A DNA stretch of 64,000 nt from Ktedonobacterales bacterium (GTDB taxonomy: Bacteria > Chloroflexota > Ktedonobacteria > Ktedonobacterales > DATBGS01). Below the pieces are notes generated by a model that saw nothing but the letters and a program-made list of their open reading frames with translations, was not told where the DNA came from and did no database searches. Below, one piece after another: positions 51,527-61,196 of the stretch. The position numbers and the translations under genes are program-made. Every line of letters starts with the position of its first letter. Within the stretch, counting starts at the first letter, position 1. The stretch is taken from positions 124,001 to 188,000 of the forward strand of contig DATBHW010000005.1 in assembly GCA_036557285.1 (NCBI GenBank), in the 5' to 3' direction.

Positions 51527-53578
51527 TCAACAAAGAAGCGGCAGGGTTCTGGCTTTCAGCGGAAAAGCCTTGCAGAAAAACCTGAAAATATGAGGGCGTG
51601 ATAGAGAAGTAGAACCAGCAGCGATGCTATCAATCCCCGATTGCTTAGGGGAGGGCGCATACTCTGTTAGCTTCATGACGATGGCGGTGATATGATCGAG
51701 GCCGCCGTGTGCCTTTGCCTGTCCAATCAGCTTATTGCTCGCCAGTGTTACATCCGAGTGCTGGCGCATTATCATTTCAAGGTCTGCATCAGAAAGTATC
51801 TCCCAAAGTCCGTCTGAGCAGAGAAGCAGTTGATCATCTGCGCCAATAGGCAGCCGAAAAGAATCAACCTGTACATCTGGATGCTGACCCAGGCTTCGGT
51901 ACACCCGGCTTCGGCTCAGACCTGTGCAAACATCATCACATTGCATCTTTCCTGCGGCAACACGCATTTCAGCAATTGAATGGTCAGTCGTCACACGACG
52001 CAGGGAAACGTGGGAAAGCAGCAAATAGGCGCGGCAATTACCGACGTTGCAGATAGTTGCCTCATGGCAAGAAACCAGTGCTGCCGTCACGCTGCATCGG
52101 GCAGTAGAGCTTTCCCGTTGATTTCGCCAATAGAGCAGTTGGTTGGCGCCCTGGAGTGTGCTTTCCAAATGAGCAGACAAGTCTTCGCACGGAATATCTT
52201 CTTGAAGAAGACGAGGCGCTAGAGACCGAAAGATCGTGTCAATAGTCCTACGGCCCGCGCTCTGTCCATCGGCGAAGCGCCCTACACTATCAGCAAGGAC
52301 CAGCAACGCAAACGGTTGAGGCTGTCCCTGCGCCCTTCGGGTACCCGTCACAGCCAGAAAACCATCTTCTTGCTCTCGGTCAGCCCGTATATATCCGCGA
52401 TCTGTCCTTGAACTGACTTGTATTCCCGGTGTTGGGAGCCTGTGTTGGTTCTTTTTGAGCCAACGGCTAAACTCTGCCACCGAACCACGCGCCATGTTGT
52501 GGCGGTTGAGCGCCGCTGATCGCCTGGACCACCACTTCACAAGCCTCAGCCTGGGGAAACGCTCGGCTATCGAGAGCATCAGAACCAGGGCTATACACAG
52601 GATAAGCCAGACGACCAGAAGCCCCAGCACAATGGCGGTGGGATCAATGGTGAAAACGCGAAAGGCGTCCCCCGGATGCTCCTGCGCAGAAGCAGGAAAT
52701 GGAAAAGGGGTACCACTGCCCCCGTTGACTGCCAACTCCCCAGTATCTGCAAAGCTGGCGTGCCCTGGTGATCGGGTAAGGAATGGAGCAACCTGCGCTC
52801 CTGGTTGCGGGGGTATGACGGTGAATTTTACGGACACGACCAATCCCGTTAACGTTCCCACAAAGAGCAGCGTATTGTCTCCGGTCAGATCGCCAACGTC
52901 CCATGCCTGATTCATCGCAAACTGGCCGCTGTTGTCTGCTCGCGCCTGAGCAACTGGCGTGGTGTGTTGATCGTTGAGATAGACCTGTACAGGTTCGTTC
53001 GGAGCAAAAGCCTGCCCACGGAAGCCCAGCAGATCATGTGGGTGCGGCGCATAGTTGTCCAGAACCACCCAGGGGGTGAAAGCCTGAAGTGTAATATCCA
53101 CAATGACAGGCTCGCTGCATTGCGGGTCCATAAAATACAGGTGATAGACACCTGGGGAGACCAGCGGAATATGCGCGCGGCCCGCCAGGTTGCCCCCGGT
53201 ATTGGTATGAACCGTCGTCAGCAGTGTGCCTTTCTGGCCTGTGGGATCGTTTTTCTGGTTGCCCAGGCGCACATCAATCTCTTCGTTGGGTTGAAAGTTC
53301 ATACCCGTAAAGCCAACATCATGGATAGGATGGAAACTATAGCTATCCAGGCCAACCAGCGGAGGCGGCTTCTCGCTCTCGGAGCAGGGACAGCCAGGGC
53401 TACATTGATCGTTTCCGGCGCTGGGAGACGGCTGCGCAGTGGGCGTCCGGGCAGAAGGATGCGCTACACTCTGGTGGCTGGCCCCCACCTGGGCAGGGCC
53501 GAAACAGCCAGCGAGCAGAGTAGCAGCCACCAGGACCAAAGCGCAGCAGCGAGCTATTTGCGTGGCCGTATGCTCCAT
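51527..53578 (-). CDS. Ig-like repeat receptor with cytoplasmic PP2C phosphatase domain
   Basis: 683 residues. A lipobox-like signal (LLAGC, Cys25), a Ser/Pro-rich linker, two Ig-like repeats (about 75-165 and 168-255; NFQPNEEIDVRL and AFAPNEPVQVYL), one membrane segment (315-337) and a PP2C domain (386-637). The four metal-site aspartates appear present: Asp405 (QEDGF), Asp430 (LADSVG), Asp589 (CSDGLWE) and Asp628 (LDHIT), though the usual GDSR is GNCR. It would dephosphorylate Ser/Thr proteins in response to an outside signal (inference). A GGAGGTT site precedes the ATG. It is preceded by a related Ig-repeat gene. Confidence 0.82.
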   Translation of the reverse strand: MEHTATQIARCCALVLVAATLLAGCFGPAQVGASHQSVAHPSARTPTAQPSPSAGNDQCSPGCPCSESEKPPPLVGLDSYSFHPIHDVGFTGMNFQPNEEIDVRLGNQKNDPTGQKGTLLTTVHTNTGGNLAGRAHIPLVSPGVYHLYFMDPQCSEPVIVDITLQAFTPWVVLDNYAPHPHDLLGFRGQAFAPNEPVQVYLNDQHTTPVAQARADNSGQFAMNQAWDVGDLTGDNTLLFVGTLTGLVVSVKFTVIPPQPGAQVAPFLTRSPGHASFADTGELAVNGGSGTPFPFPASAQEHPGDAFRVFTIDPTAIVLGLLVVWLILCIALVLMLSIAERFPRLRLVKWWSRRSAALNRHNMARGSVAEFSRWLKKNQHRLPTPGIQVSSRTDRGYIRADREQEDGFLAVTGTRRAQGQPQPFALLVLADSVGRFADGQSAGRRTIDTIFRSLAPRLLQEDIPCEDLSAHLESTLQGANQLLYWRNQRESSTARCSVTAALVSCHEATICNVGNCRAYLLLSHVSLRRVTTDHSIAEMRVAAGKMQCDDVCTGLSRSRVYRSLGQHPDVQVDSFRLPIGADDQLLLCSDGLWEILSDADLEMIMRQHSDVTLASNKLIGQAKAHGGLDHITAIVMKLTEYAPSPKQSGIDSIAAGSTSLSRPHIFRFFCKAFPLKARTLPLLC

Positions 53579-53651
53579 AGAGAACCTCCATCAGTAGACA
53601 GATATACAGTATTCTTTCAGCTATACGTTCTGGCCTGGAGCCAGAAAGGCA

Positions 53652-55016
53652 TCACTTTCCATCAAGTGGGCAGGTAAAGGGCGGTTGTGGCTGAACCTCT
53701 ACAGGCGTATCGGCAGGCGCCACGGTGATCGTGGCTACAGCCGTACCTCCACTTTTGCTGCCCGTCAGAGTGAACGCCAATTTACCCTTCTGGACATTAC
53801 TGGGAATAGTATAAGAACCTGCCGCTCCGACGTTGCCGTGCCCATCAACCTGGAAACAACTGATCATCTTCTCTGGATTGCCTGTGTAGACATGGACGAC
53901 CTCATTCCGCGCAAAACCTTTGGCATAGAAACTGATCGTCGTTCCAGGGCTTCCTCCGTAGGTGCTTGGCTGGACAACCGGGTTATAGGGGGCAACCGTA
54001 AAAGCGACTGAGGCTGGCGCCCGGCTTTGGCTTCCCATGAAGAGGAGCGTCTGTTTTCCTTTCAAGCCAAACGGGATCAGGAAGCCTGGCGCATTGGCGA
54101 AGGTTCCTTGCGCATTCGTCTGCACAATGGCGAGTGGTTGCCCAACAGCGCGATTGACAAAGACCAGCACTGTCTCATTGGGGCCAAAGCCTTTTCCCGA
54201 ATAGCTCAAAACGTTATCCGCCCTGATCGAGTAACTGGAGAGTTTCACCGTCGGGTACAGCTTCAACATGAAGAAGGTATTTGTAACCGGCGTTTGGCTC
54301 TTTACCCCCATGAAGATAAAGTAGTTATTTCCCTCCGCGCCGAAGGGAACCTGGAGCGGCGCCTGGCCTATGCCCCCGCCTTCGTCGGTCGTAAGTGTAG
54401 CGATGGGATCGGTTGACATACTGTCCCAGTAGACATTGACCTTCTCATGGGGCGCAAAACCTTTGGCAGTGACTTTTAGCGTATCGCCAACCTTCCCAAC
54501 CAGGGAACTCAGCTTCACGGTGGCAATGCTCCCGTTCTGAATGAAGCCCATAGATTGCGCAATCTTATCGCTGTTGCGCTGATGAGCCTGGATGATGAAG
54601 TTCCCGAAAGGTTGTGAAGCGGGCAGCGTAATCGCTACATTGCTAAAAGAGCCTGTCGCGTCTGTTTGTATGGAGTTAATGACCTTCCCTGGATCGTTTG
54701 CCTTCTGCTTAATTCGGAAATCTATGAAGACCTTGGGGTCAAACTCGCTGCCAAGGACGTTGATGACGGATCCCTGGTGAACCACTCCTGGTGTGAACAG
54801 GATAAACGGCGTATTGTTGCCGCCAGCCGGCCCCCCGGTAGGCACAATCGGAGTAGACGTGGGAATCTGTCCAGGGGCAGAAGGGGTAGCAGCACTGGTG
54901 CCGGTGGTATCCACTGCTGTGCCTGAAGGGCTGAAAGATCGCAGAAAGATACTGGATACTAAAGCAACGAGCAAAAGGATAACCACCCCCCAGAGCAAGA
55001 CCTTGCGACGGCTCAT
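53652..55016 (-). CDS. Membrane-anchored Ig-like repeat surface protein
   Basis: 454 residues. One N-terminal membrane anchor (about 7-29), a Thr/Pro/Ser-rich linker (about 30-65), then four Ig/IPT-like repeats, each with a strand motif of the form GF-x-P-N-E-x-V-x-V: GFAPHEKVNVY, GFGPNETVLVF and GFARNEVVHVY, with a more diverged first repeat. Most of the protein would lie outside the cell. It shares this repeat with the PP2C receptor 73 bases downstream. GGGGAG sits 4 bases before the ATG. Adhesion or ligand presentation is plausible. No sortase signal is visible. Confidence 0.75.
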   Translation of the reverse strand: MSRRKVLLWGVVILLLVALVSSIFLRSFSPSGTAVDTTGTSAATPSAPGQIPTSTPIVPTGGPAGGNNTPFILFTPGVVHQGSVINVLGSEFDPKVFIDFRIKQKANDPGKVINSIQTDATGSFSNVAITLPASQPFGNFIIQAHQRNSDKIAQSMGFIQNGSIATVKLSSLVGKVGDTLKVTAKGFAPHEKVNVYWDSMSTDPIATLTTDEGGGIGQAPLQVPFGAEGNNYFIFMGVKSQTPVTNTFFMLKLYPTVKLSSYSIRADNVLSYSGKGFGPNETVLVFVNRAVGQPLAIVQTNAQGTFANAPGFLIPFGLKGKQTLLFMGSQSRAPASVAFTVAPYNPVVQPSTYGGSPGTTISFYAKGFARNEVVHVYTGNPEKMISCFQVDGHGNVGAAGSYTIPSNVQKGKLAFTLTGSKSGGTAVATITVAPADTPVEVQPQPPFTCPLDGK

Positions 55017-55061
55017 AGAACTCCCCTTTCTACTGGACTGATATAGCTACCCGGATACCGA

Positions 55062-56744
55062 TTACTTTTCCACTTGATAAATCTGGAGTTCGATGCCTCC
55101 TCGTGGCATATCCCAGATACGTTGGGAATGTTGGAGGGCCTCCAAAATATAGTTCTCGCCGCCATCCCCGTTGTTAAGTTCCATAGCTTGCAGCATCTTA
55201 TTGGACATCACGATATAGTCAATGTTTTGCCAATTTTTGGCAAAGAGTTTATCCCGCACATCAGGATCAGCCGCCGCTTTCCAGTGAGAATGCGCCCACT
55301 TGTAATAAGGCGCCACATCATGGAGGTCCACCCAAAGCTCATCATCTATAATGACCCTGGCATTAGCAGGGATATGCTGGCGGATAAAAGCCAGTTGGTC
55401 GGTTTGCATATAGGTGACATTGAGTTTGTAGAGGTCGTGAGGCACTGTCCTACCATGTTCATCATGGACAAAAAAGTAGCCTGCTGATGGCGAGAGGAGC
55501 ATGGCCCATAAGGTGACAATGGCGACCCCCTGCATTGAAGTGGAGAGGGCAGCGGGACGCAGCCGGGCCAGAGGCCGAAGCAGAATTGCTCCAAGGATTC
55601 CAAGATTCATTGCCAGGAAGGGCAACAGAGGGACAACATAGAACTCCAGCATCTGGCTGCCGCGAATAAGATACAGGGCATAGCTGGCTGCCAGAAGGGA
55701 AGCTACAATATATCCCCGGTTACGTGGCCGCGAACTCCAGCCAATGATCAAATTACAAATCAAAGCCACACAGCCTAAAATCAGGATGAGCTTATCCCTG
55801 GGGAACCAGATGCCAAGGCCAAATCTCCAGAAGTCGCTGTTTACATCGAAAATGCTGCCTTGCCCACGATGTAACTGCCACCAGATGGTGTACAAAAGGG
55901 AAACGTGATCAGCCGGTGGATTATTCAGATCAAAATCGAAATGGCTCGGCAAGAGTTCGTTTTTCAACGTGGCGTACAGGAAATAGAGCGAGATGACTGA
56001 ACAGGAGGCGTAGAACCAGCTCCCCAGCGCAAAGCGATAATTCTCTTGCTTATGCACCTGGGTATAAAGCAGATACACAAAAACAGGCGCGAAGAAGATC
56101 GTGTTTTCCTTTGTAAGAACGCCTATCCCGAACGCCAGACCACTCAGCACCGAGGTAATAAGCCTCCCGTCATCCCGCGTGACCAGATAGAGGCTGAGCA
56201 ATATCCAGAAAACCATGATGTTATCTAACAGCACCTGGCGCTGGTAATAGACGGCCAGCGGTGAGAAATTGAAGAAAAAACAGGCAATCGTAGCAGCACT
56301 CAGACGCCCCGAAAACCGATAGGTGAGCTGAAACAGGAGAAAGATGCTGGCTATATGAATAAGCAGCATCAACACCCTACCAGTATTGATAGCATTGCCA
56401 AACGTCTGAAACTGGAAGGGCAAAATGCTCACCCACCCGCTAATCAACAGCCATCCTGCCGGAGCATGGTCATAGAAATAGGTATAAGGTTCAAGCCTGG
56501 CCTCGCGCAGCACCGACCAGGCTTGCTCCATATAGATGCCCTCATCGGTGATATAGAGCGGATACTGAAACAGATGGTAGCCATGAGTAAGCGTGCCTGT
56601 TATCAGAGAGAAAGCCAACAACACCTGCCCATACAAACCTGGCTTTGTGTGAGCGCCTGCCAGTGTGCCTGGTTTGCTCGCTGTAATATCTACCGAGTGC
56701 TGAGCAGGGGGAGCCTGAAGATATGGCGCTTCCTGATGACTCAC
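55062..56744 (-). CDS. ArnT/PMT-type (GT39-like) membrane glycosyltransferase
   Basis: A 560-residue protein with about eleven membrane segments. The first outer loop has YITDEGIYMEQAWSVLREARLEPYTYFYDHAP, containing the acidic Asp-Glu pair of lipid-phosphate-sugar-dependent transferases. The C-terminal soluble region (about 430-560, beginning VIIDDELWVDLHDVAPYY) is periplasm-facing in the family. It should transfer a sugar from a polyprenyl-phosphate donor to a lipid or protein. It starts at GTG 56744 and precedes the two Ig-repeat genes (45-base gap), so those surface proteins could be its acceptors (inference). Confidence 0.8.
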   Translation of the reverse strand: MSHQEAPYLQAPPAQHSVDITASKPGTLAGAHTKPGLYGQVLLAFSLITGTLTHGYHLFQYPLYITDEGIYMEQAWSVLREARLEPYTYFYDHAPAGWLLISGWVSILPFQFQTFGNAINTGRVLMLLIHIASIFLLFQLTYRFSGRLSAATIACFFFNFSPLAVYYQRQVLLDNIMVFWILLSLYLVTRDDGRLITSVLSGLAFGIGVLTKENTIFFAPVFVYLLYTQVHKQENYRFALGSWFYASCSVISLYFLYATLKNELLPSHFDFDLNNPPADHVSLLYTIWWQLHRGQGSIFDVNSDFWRFGLGIWFPRDKLILILGCVALICNLIIGWSSRPRNRGYIVASLLAASYALYLIRGSQMLEFYVVPLLPFLAMNLGILGAILLRPLARLRPAALSTSMQGVAIVTLWAMLLSPSAGYFFVHDEHGRTVPHDLYKLNVTYMQTDQLAFIRQHIPANARVIIDDELWVDLHDVAPYYKWAHSHWKAAADPDVRDKLFAKNWQNIDYIVMSNKMLQAMELNNGDGGENYILEALQHSQRIWDMPRGGIELQIYQVEK

Positions 56745-57027
56745 GAGGCAATCTCACTTTCCAAACTGGAGAAGGTAGCTACCTTGAATTTGGCGGGCGA
56801 AAAGCTGATAGAAGCCCATGTTTCCGGCTTTCACCCGTAACTATTCGCACTGGCTAATCACACTAGCAATGTAGAAGGTTCCAAAACAAGTTTCTGTAGC
56901 AGCAACTACATTGCTGCGGACCCAGCCATTCCTGCTATTCCTGCCATCTCCTCTATAGCAAAAGCCATAGGATGTTTTCGCCAGAAAACTAAAAGGAATA
57001 CTCATCATATTCCCTTGATATATCCAG

Positions 57028-57056
57028 TTGACAAAAGATACATTTCTACGTACACT
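57028..57056 (+). promoter_or_regulatory. Promoter of the LacI-type regulator
   Basis: TTGACA (57028-57033), a 17-base spacer and TACACT (57051-57056). The predicted start is near 57063, just before the operator at 57081-57100. The rest of the 56745-57157 gap has no gene. Confidence 0.75.
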
Positions 57057-57080
57057 CTCCAGAGCCAGTTCCGGTAGCGG

Positions 57081-57100
57081 TTTCGGGAACGGTTCCGAAA
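57081..57100. promoter_or_regulatory. LacI-type operator, probably autoregulatory
   Basis: TTTCGGGAACGGTTCCGAAA is a 20-base near-palindrome (8 of 10 positions pair) with a central CG step and AAC/GTT-like inner half-sites, as in LacI/GalR operators. It lies at about +18 to +37 of the promoter, where bound repressor would block transcription. Confidence 0.65.
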
Positions 57101-57157
57101 GGGAGCGGAGTTTTCCCAAATGGACACACCCCCTTTGGGCAGGGAAGAGAGGCTACT

Positions 57158-58255
57158 ATGTCAGAAAGGCTGACGATACAAGACATTGCCCGGTTAGCTG
57201 GCGTTTCCAAGGCGACTGTATCTCGCGTATTGAACCATAAGCCTGATGTAGACGCGCTCACGCGGCAGCGCGTCATGCGCATCATGGATGAGTACGCTTT
57301 TGTTCCCAGTATTACTGCCTCCGGGCTGGCTGGGGGCCGCCGGGGTATGATTGGCGTTCTGGTACCCGCTTTGACCTGGCACTTCATTCCCGAAGTGGTG
57401 CAGGGTGTTGCGGAGGTCGTCGAACGGAGCGCCTACGAACTCCTGCTCTACAGCATCTCTCAGCAAGAGAATCGCAAGGCGGTTCTTGACCGTATTCTGG
57501 ATACCAAGTTGACGGCTGGCCTGCTCGCTGTAGAGCCTGGATCATTTGTAGAGCGCCTGACCCAGTGGGCCGAAGGAAATTTTCCGGTTGTCCTGATTGA
57601 TGACCAGCACGTGCCTGCAAACACTCCCTGGGTCGGTGTTGATAACCGTATGGGCGCCGCTGCTGCCGTCCGTCACTTGATTGGCCTGGGCCATCGGCGG
57701 ATTGCTCACATCCGAGGGCCGCTTCAGTATCAATGCTCTCAGGAACGCTATCAGGGCTACCAGCAGGCGATGGTCGAAGCTGGCCTGGCGCTCGATCCGG
57801 CCTTCGTCCTGCAAGGGGATTTTCAGGTTGCCAGCGGACACGCCTGCGCGAGCACATTGCTCACACTGGCCGAGCGGCCTTCGGCGATCTTTGCCGCCAA
57901 CGATCACATGGCCTGGGGAGTTCTAGAGTTTGCGGGGGCGCATGGGCTGCGTGTTCCCGAAGATATAGCTGTCGTCGGTTTTGATGACACGCCCCCCTCG
58001 CAGTACAAACATCCACCACTGACAACAGTGCGCCAACCTTTTCAGGAAATGGGGCAGCGCGCTGCCGAACTTTTATTGTGGTTGATAGACCTGCCTCACA
58101 ATGGAGGCGAAGAGCGACGTAAAACGCTCCTCTCACTAGAGCCGCCTCTGCCCTTTCCAGGGTACAACGCGCCTCTGCACATTCAGTTGAAAACATCCCT
58201 TATCATTCGGCAATCATGCGGCGCTCAGCAGCTAGCTTCAATCGCTGGCGTGTAA
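57158..58255 (+). CDS. LacI/GalR-family transcriptional regulator
   Basis: A 365-residue repressor-type protein. The DNA-binding head is [27 protein letters not shown] (5-31), followed by a hinge and the periplasmic-binding-fold effector domain ([22 protein letters not shown] to [20 protein letters not shown]). Effectors of the family are usually sugars or nucleosides. GAGAGG lies about 7 bases before the ATG. It stands directly upstream of an ABC importer on the same strand and very likely controls it and itself through the operator upstream. The last 30 residues are longer than usual. Confidence 0.95.
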   Translation: MSERLTIQDIARLAGVSKATVSRVLNHKPDVDALTRQRVMRIMDEYAFVPSITASGLAGGRRGMIGVLVPALTWHFIPEVVQGVAEVVERSAYELLLYSISQQENRKAVLDRILDTKLTAGLLAVEPGSFVERLTQWAEGNFPVVLIDDQHVPANTPWVGVDNRMGAAAAVRHLIGLGHRRIAHIRGPLQYQCSQERYQGYQQAMVEAGLALDPAFVLQGDFQVASGHACASTLLTLAERPSAIFAANDHMAWGVLEFAGAHGLRVPEDIAVVGFDDTPPSQYKHPPLTTVRQPFQEMGQRAAELLLWLIDLPHNGGEERRKTLLSLEPPLPFPGYNAPLHIQLKTSLIIRQSCGAQQLASIAGV

Positions 58256-58447
58256 GCAGCAGCGCACCAGCCGAACTATCAACGGCCCAAGGCTTCGTAG
58301 TGAGAAATCATCTTAGGCGTCATCCCAATCGTTCGATGTTACACAAGATGAGGTGGAAAGCTTCTACAGCTCTCAACACCTGGCATCTCTGTGGTTTTCA
58401 TCAGTCTATTCAATAGTTTGTTTCGCCCCTTGTGAGGAGGTATATCT

Positions 58448-60115
58448 ATGAAACCCTGGCATCGCCGGGTGATGGCTCCAGCCCTGCTGTTGCTCGTTGC
58501 CCTCAGCATGATTCTATCTGGCTGTGGCGAGAGCAGCGGGAGCGGGAGCAAATATGGTGGCTCAGTAACCATCGTCCCCGCTCCCAATGGCGTGTTCACA
58601 AAGAACTTTAATCCGTTCCTTGCCAACAGTTCCCGCACCGGCACGCAGGGGATGATCTATGAAACTCTGCTCTTATTCAACCGGCTCAATGGCAATTCCA
58701 CCCCCTGGCTTGCCTCAAGCTATAGCTGGTCGAAGGACGCCACCAGTGTCACTTTCCATCTGCGCCAGGGCGTCAGGTGGTCGGATGGGCAGCCATTTAC
58801 CAGTGATGATGTGATCTTCACGTTGAAGCTGATGCAGCGCTTCCCCGCGCTTGATGGGAACTCGCTGTGGAGCACGATCCAGAACGTCAGCAATCCTGAC
58901 CCAAGCACAGTCACAGTGGCGTTCAAGCAGCCAGCAGTGACCATGCTCTGGTATCTCGGCGGGCAGACATTTATTGTTCCCCAGCATATCTGGGCGAAGA
59001 TCAGCGATCCGGCGACAGAGACGAACCCCAATCCGATTGGCACAGGGCCGTTTTTGCTGAAGTCCTTTAATCCGCAGCTCTACGTCCTCGGCAAGAATAC
59101 ACATTACTGGCAGGCCGGAAAGCCCTACGTGAATGAACTGCGCTATCCGGCGTATAACTCAAACACCAGCGCCGACCTGCTCCTATCACAAGGCGCGGTA
59201 GACTGGACAGGGCTTTTTACCCCCGATGTCGAAAAAACCTTTGTTTCTCGTGACCCGGAACACAATCACTACTGGTTCCCCTCAAGTGATGTAGTGATGC
59301 TGTATCTCAACACGGCCAAGGCTCCGTTCGATAATCTTATGGTCCGGCAAGCCCTCAGCGCAGTCATTGACCGCGAGAAAATCTCCAAGGTGGCTGAAAA
59401 TGGCTACGATCCTATAGCAAGCCCAACCGGGCTGGTCTTGCCCAGCAACCAGAAATACCTGGACCCGAAGTACTCCAGCCTCTCATTCAGCATGGATGCC
59501 GCCAAAGCAACCTCGCTGTTGGAGCGCGCGGGCTTCAAGAAGGGCGCTGATGGTATTTACGTTGATCACAGCGGCAAGCGCCTCGCCTTCAAGATTGATG
59601 TGGTTGCTGGCTGGACCGATTGGCTGACAGCTTCTCAGATTATGGCGAGCAACTTCAAGGCCATCGGGATTGACGCCAGCGTCAACGTCGCAACCTTTAA
59701 CGACTACATCAGCGCGCTCGCCCAGGGCGACTTCGACACCGCCATTTCCTGGACCAGCCCAGGACCGACACCGTACTTCCTGTACAACTCCATGCTGAAC
59801 AGTAAGAATACGGCGGCTATTGGGCAAAAGGCAACCTCCAACTGGGCGCGGTGGAATGACCACGCGACAGATGAACTGCTGAACAAATACGACAGTTCCA
59901 CAGATGAGGCGGCCCAGCAGGAAGCGATAGCTGGGCTCCAGAAAATCATGGTTGATCAGCTGCCGAGTATCCCGCTGATGTATGGCCCAACCTGGTACGA
60001 ATACAACACGACTCGTTTTGTAGGCTGGCCGGATCAGGACAATCCTTACGCGATGCCTGCGCCGTACAGCGCCCCGGACGCCGAACTCGTAGCACTTACT
60101 ATCCATCAGCGGTAG
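58448..60115 (+). CDS. ABC transporter substrate-binding lipoprotein, family 5
   Basis: A 555-residue extracytoplasmic binding protein with a lipobox at Cys26 (LSGC). It has the family 5 (DppA/OppA type) blocks: FNPFLANSSRTGTQGMIYETLL, VTFHLRQGVRWSDGQPFTSDDVIFT and VRQALSAVIDREKI. The family binds peptides, nickel, or oligosaccharides such as cellobiose and xyloglucan fragments. The LacI-type regulator upstream makes a sugar ligand more likely (inference). GAGGAGG is 8 bases before the ATG. It is the first structural gene of the importer, followed by a stable hairpin before the permease genes. Confidence 0.93.
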   Translation: MKPWHRRVMAPALLLLVALSMILSGCGESSGSGSKYGGSVTIVPAPNGVFTKNFNPFLANSSRTGTQGMIYETLLLFNRLNGNSTPWLASSYSWSKDATSVTFHLRQGVRWSDGQPFTSDDVIFTLKLMQRFPALDGNSLWSTIQNVSNPDPSTVTVAFKQPAVTMLWYLGGQTFIVPQHIWAKISDPATETNPNPIGTGPFLLKSFNPQLYVLGKNTHYWQAGKPYVNELRYPAYNSNTSADLLLSQGAVDWTGLFTPDVEKTFVSRDPEHNHYWFPSSDVVMLYLNTAKAPFDNLMVRQALSAVIDREKISKVAENGYDPIASPTGLVLPSNQKYLDPKYSSLSFSMDAAKATSLLERAGFKKGADGIYVDHSGKRLAFKIDVVAGWTDWLTASQIMASNFKAIGIDASVNVATFNDYISALAQGDFDTAISWTSPGPTPYFLYNSMLNSKNTAAIGQKATSNWARWNDHATDELLNKYDSSTDEAAQQEAIAGLQKIMVDQLPSIPLMYGPTWYEYNTTRFVGWPDQDNPYAMPAPYSAPDAELVALTIHQR

Positions 60116-60130
60116 CAGCCTCTATCCAAA

Positions 60131-60189
60131 GGCAGCAGCAAGGAGCTTGAGGGGCCACCAAGCGGTCTTCACAGCACCCTGCTGCTGCC
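60131..60189 (+). promoter_or_regulatory. Intercistronic inverted repeat after the binding-protein gene
   Basis: Perfect 10-bp arms GGCAGCAGCA (60131-60140) and TGCTGCTGCC (60180-60189), without a T-run. Such structures often protect the binding-protein mRNA or lower readthrough, giving more binding protein than permease. Its position 15 bases past the stop fits that. Confidence 0.5.
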
Positions 60190-60205
60190 CTTGAAGGGAC
60201 CGTCT

Positions 60206-61189
60206 ATGCATTACCTCCTGCGTCGGTTCATCTTTTATCTCGCGGCTCTCTGGGCTGCGCTGACGTTGAACTTTCTCATTCCGCGACTGATGCCAGGCGA
60301 TCCGGTTCTGTTACTGGTAGCGCGGCTTCAGGGGCAAGTTGACCCGCGTGCTGTCCAGGCGCTGCGCCTTCAGTTTGGATTGAATACCAACGCCAGCTTG
60401 TGGTCGCAGTACATCGAGTATCTGGGCAATCTGGTTCATGGCAACCTGGGTACTTCCATCGCCTATTTTCCCTCCTCTGTCGCTGAAGTAATCGGGCTTG
60501 GCTTGAAATGGACACTGATGCTGGTAGGCATTTCCGCCATATTGAGCTTTTTCATCGGCACACTCATGGGGACAGTAGCGGCCTGGCGACGAGGATCATG
60601 GTTCGATACCGTACTTTCGCCTCTGCTCACCTTTTTCTCCGCCATTCCCTATTTCTGGCTCGCGCTGATTGTTCTCTATCTCCTCGGCTTTATCCTGAAG
60701 TGGTTCCCGCTGACGGGCGCATACAGCCTGGAACTTGAACCAGCCTTCAGTGGCCCGTTCTTCCTGAGCGCGATCTATCACGGGACTCTGCCCGCCGCAA
60801 CCATCGTCATCAGTTCTATGGCTGGTTGGATGCTTGGAATGCGCAACGCCATGCTGACAACACTCTCAGAGGATTATGTCTTGATGGCGCAGGCCAAAGG
60901 GCTTTCTGAGCGGCGTGTCATGATCACCTACGCCGCTCGCAACGCGATCTTACCCAATATTACCGGCTTCGCACTGTCGCTTGGCTTTGTGGTTGGCGGG
61001 GCGCTCCTGACGGAGATTGTCTTTTCGTATCCAGGGTTAGGCTACATCTTGCTCCAGGCAGTGCAGTCTGATGATTTTCCGCTGATGCAGGGGATTTTCC
61101 TGATGATTGCTATTGCCGTACTTGGCGCTAACTTCCTGGCTGACGTGTGTTACGTGGTTCTCGATCCGCGCGTTCGGCAAGAAAGGTGA
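60206..61189 (+). CDS. ABC transporter permease, DppB type
   Basis: 327 residues with six membrane segments. The N-terminus MHYLLRRFIFYLAALWAALTLNFLIPRLMPGDP is typical of DppB/OppB. The EAA-type loop for ATPase contact is DYVLMAQAKGLSERRVMITYAARNAILP. ATG 60206 is preferred over TTG 60191 because AAGGGA lies 6 bases before it. It pairs with the permease gene 7 bases downstream to form the membrane channel. Confidence 0.93.
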   Translation: MHYLLRRFIFYLAALWAALTLNFLIPRLMPGDPVLLLVARLQGQVDPRAVQALRLQFGLNTNASLWSQYIEYLGNLVHGNLGTSIAYFPSSVAEVIGLGLKWTLMLVGISAILSFFIGTLMGTVAAWRRGSWFDTVLSPLLTFFSAIPYFWLALIVLYLLGFILKWFPLTGAYSLELEPAFSGPFFLSAIYHGTLPAATIVISSMAGWMLGMRNAMLTTLSEDYVLMAQAKGLSERRVMITYAARNAILPNITGFALSLGFVVGGALLTEIVFSYPGLGYILLQAVQSDDFPLMQGIFLMIAIAVLGANFLADVCYVVLDPRVRQER

Positions 61190-61196
61190 GTGAGAG

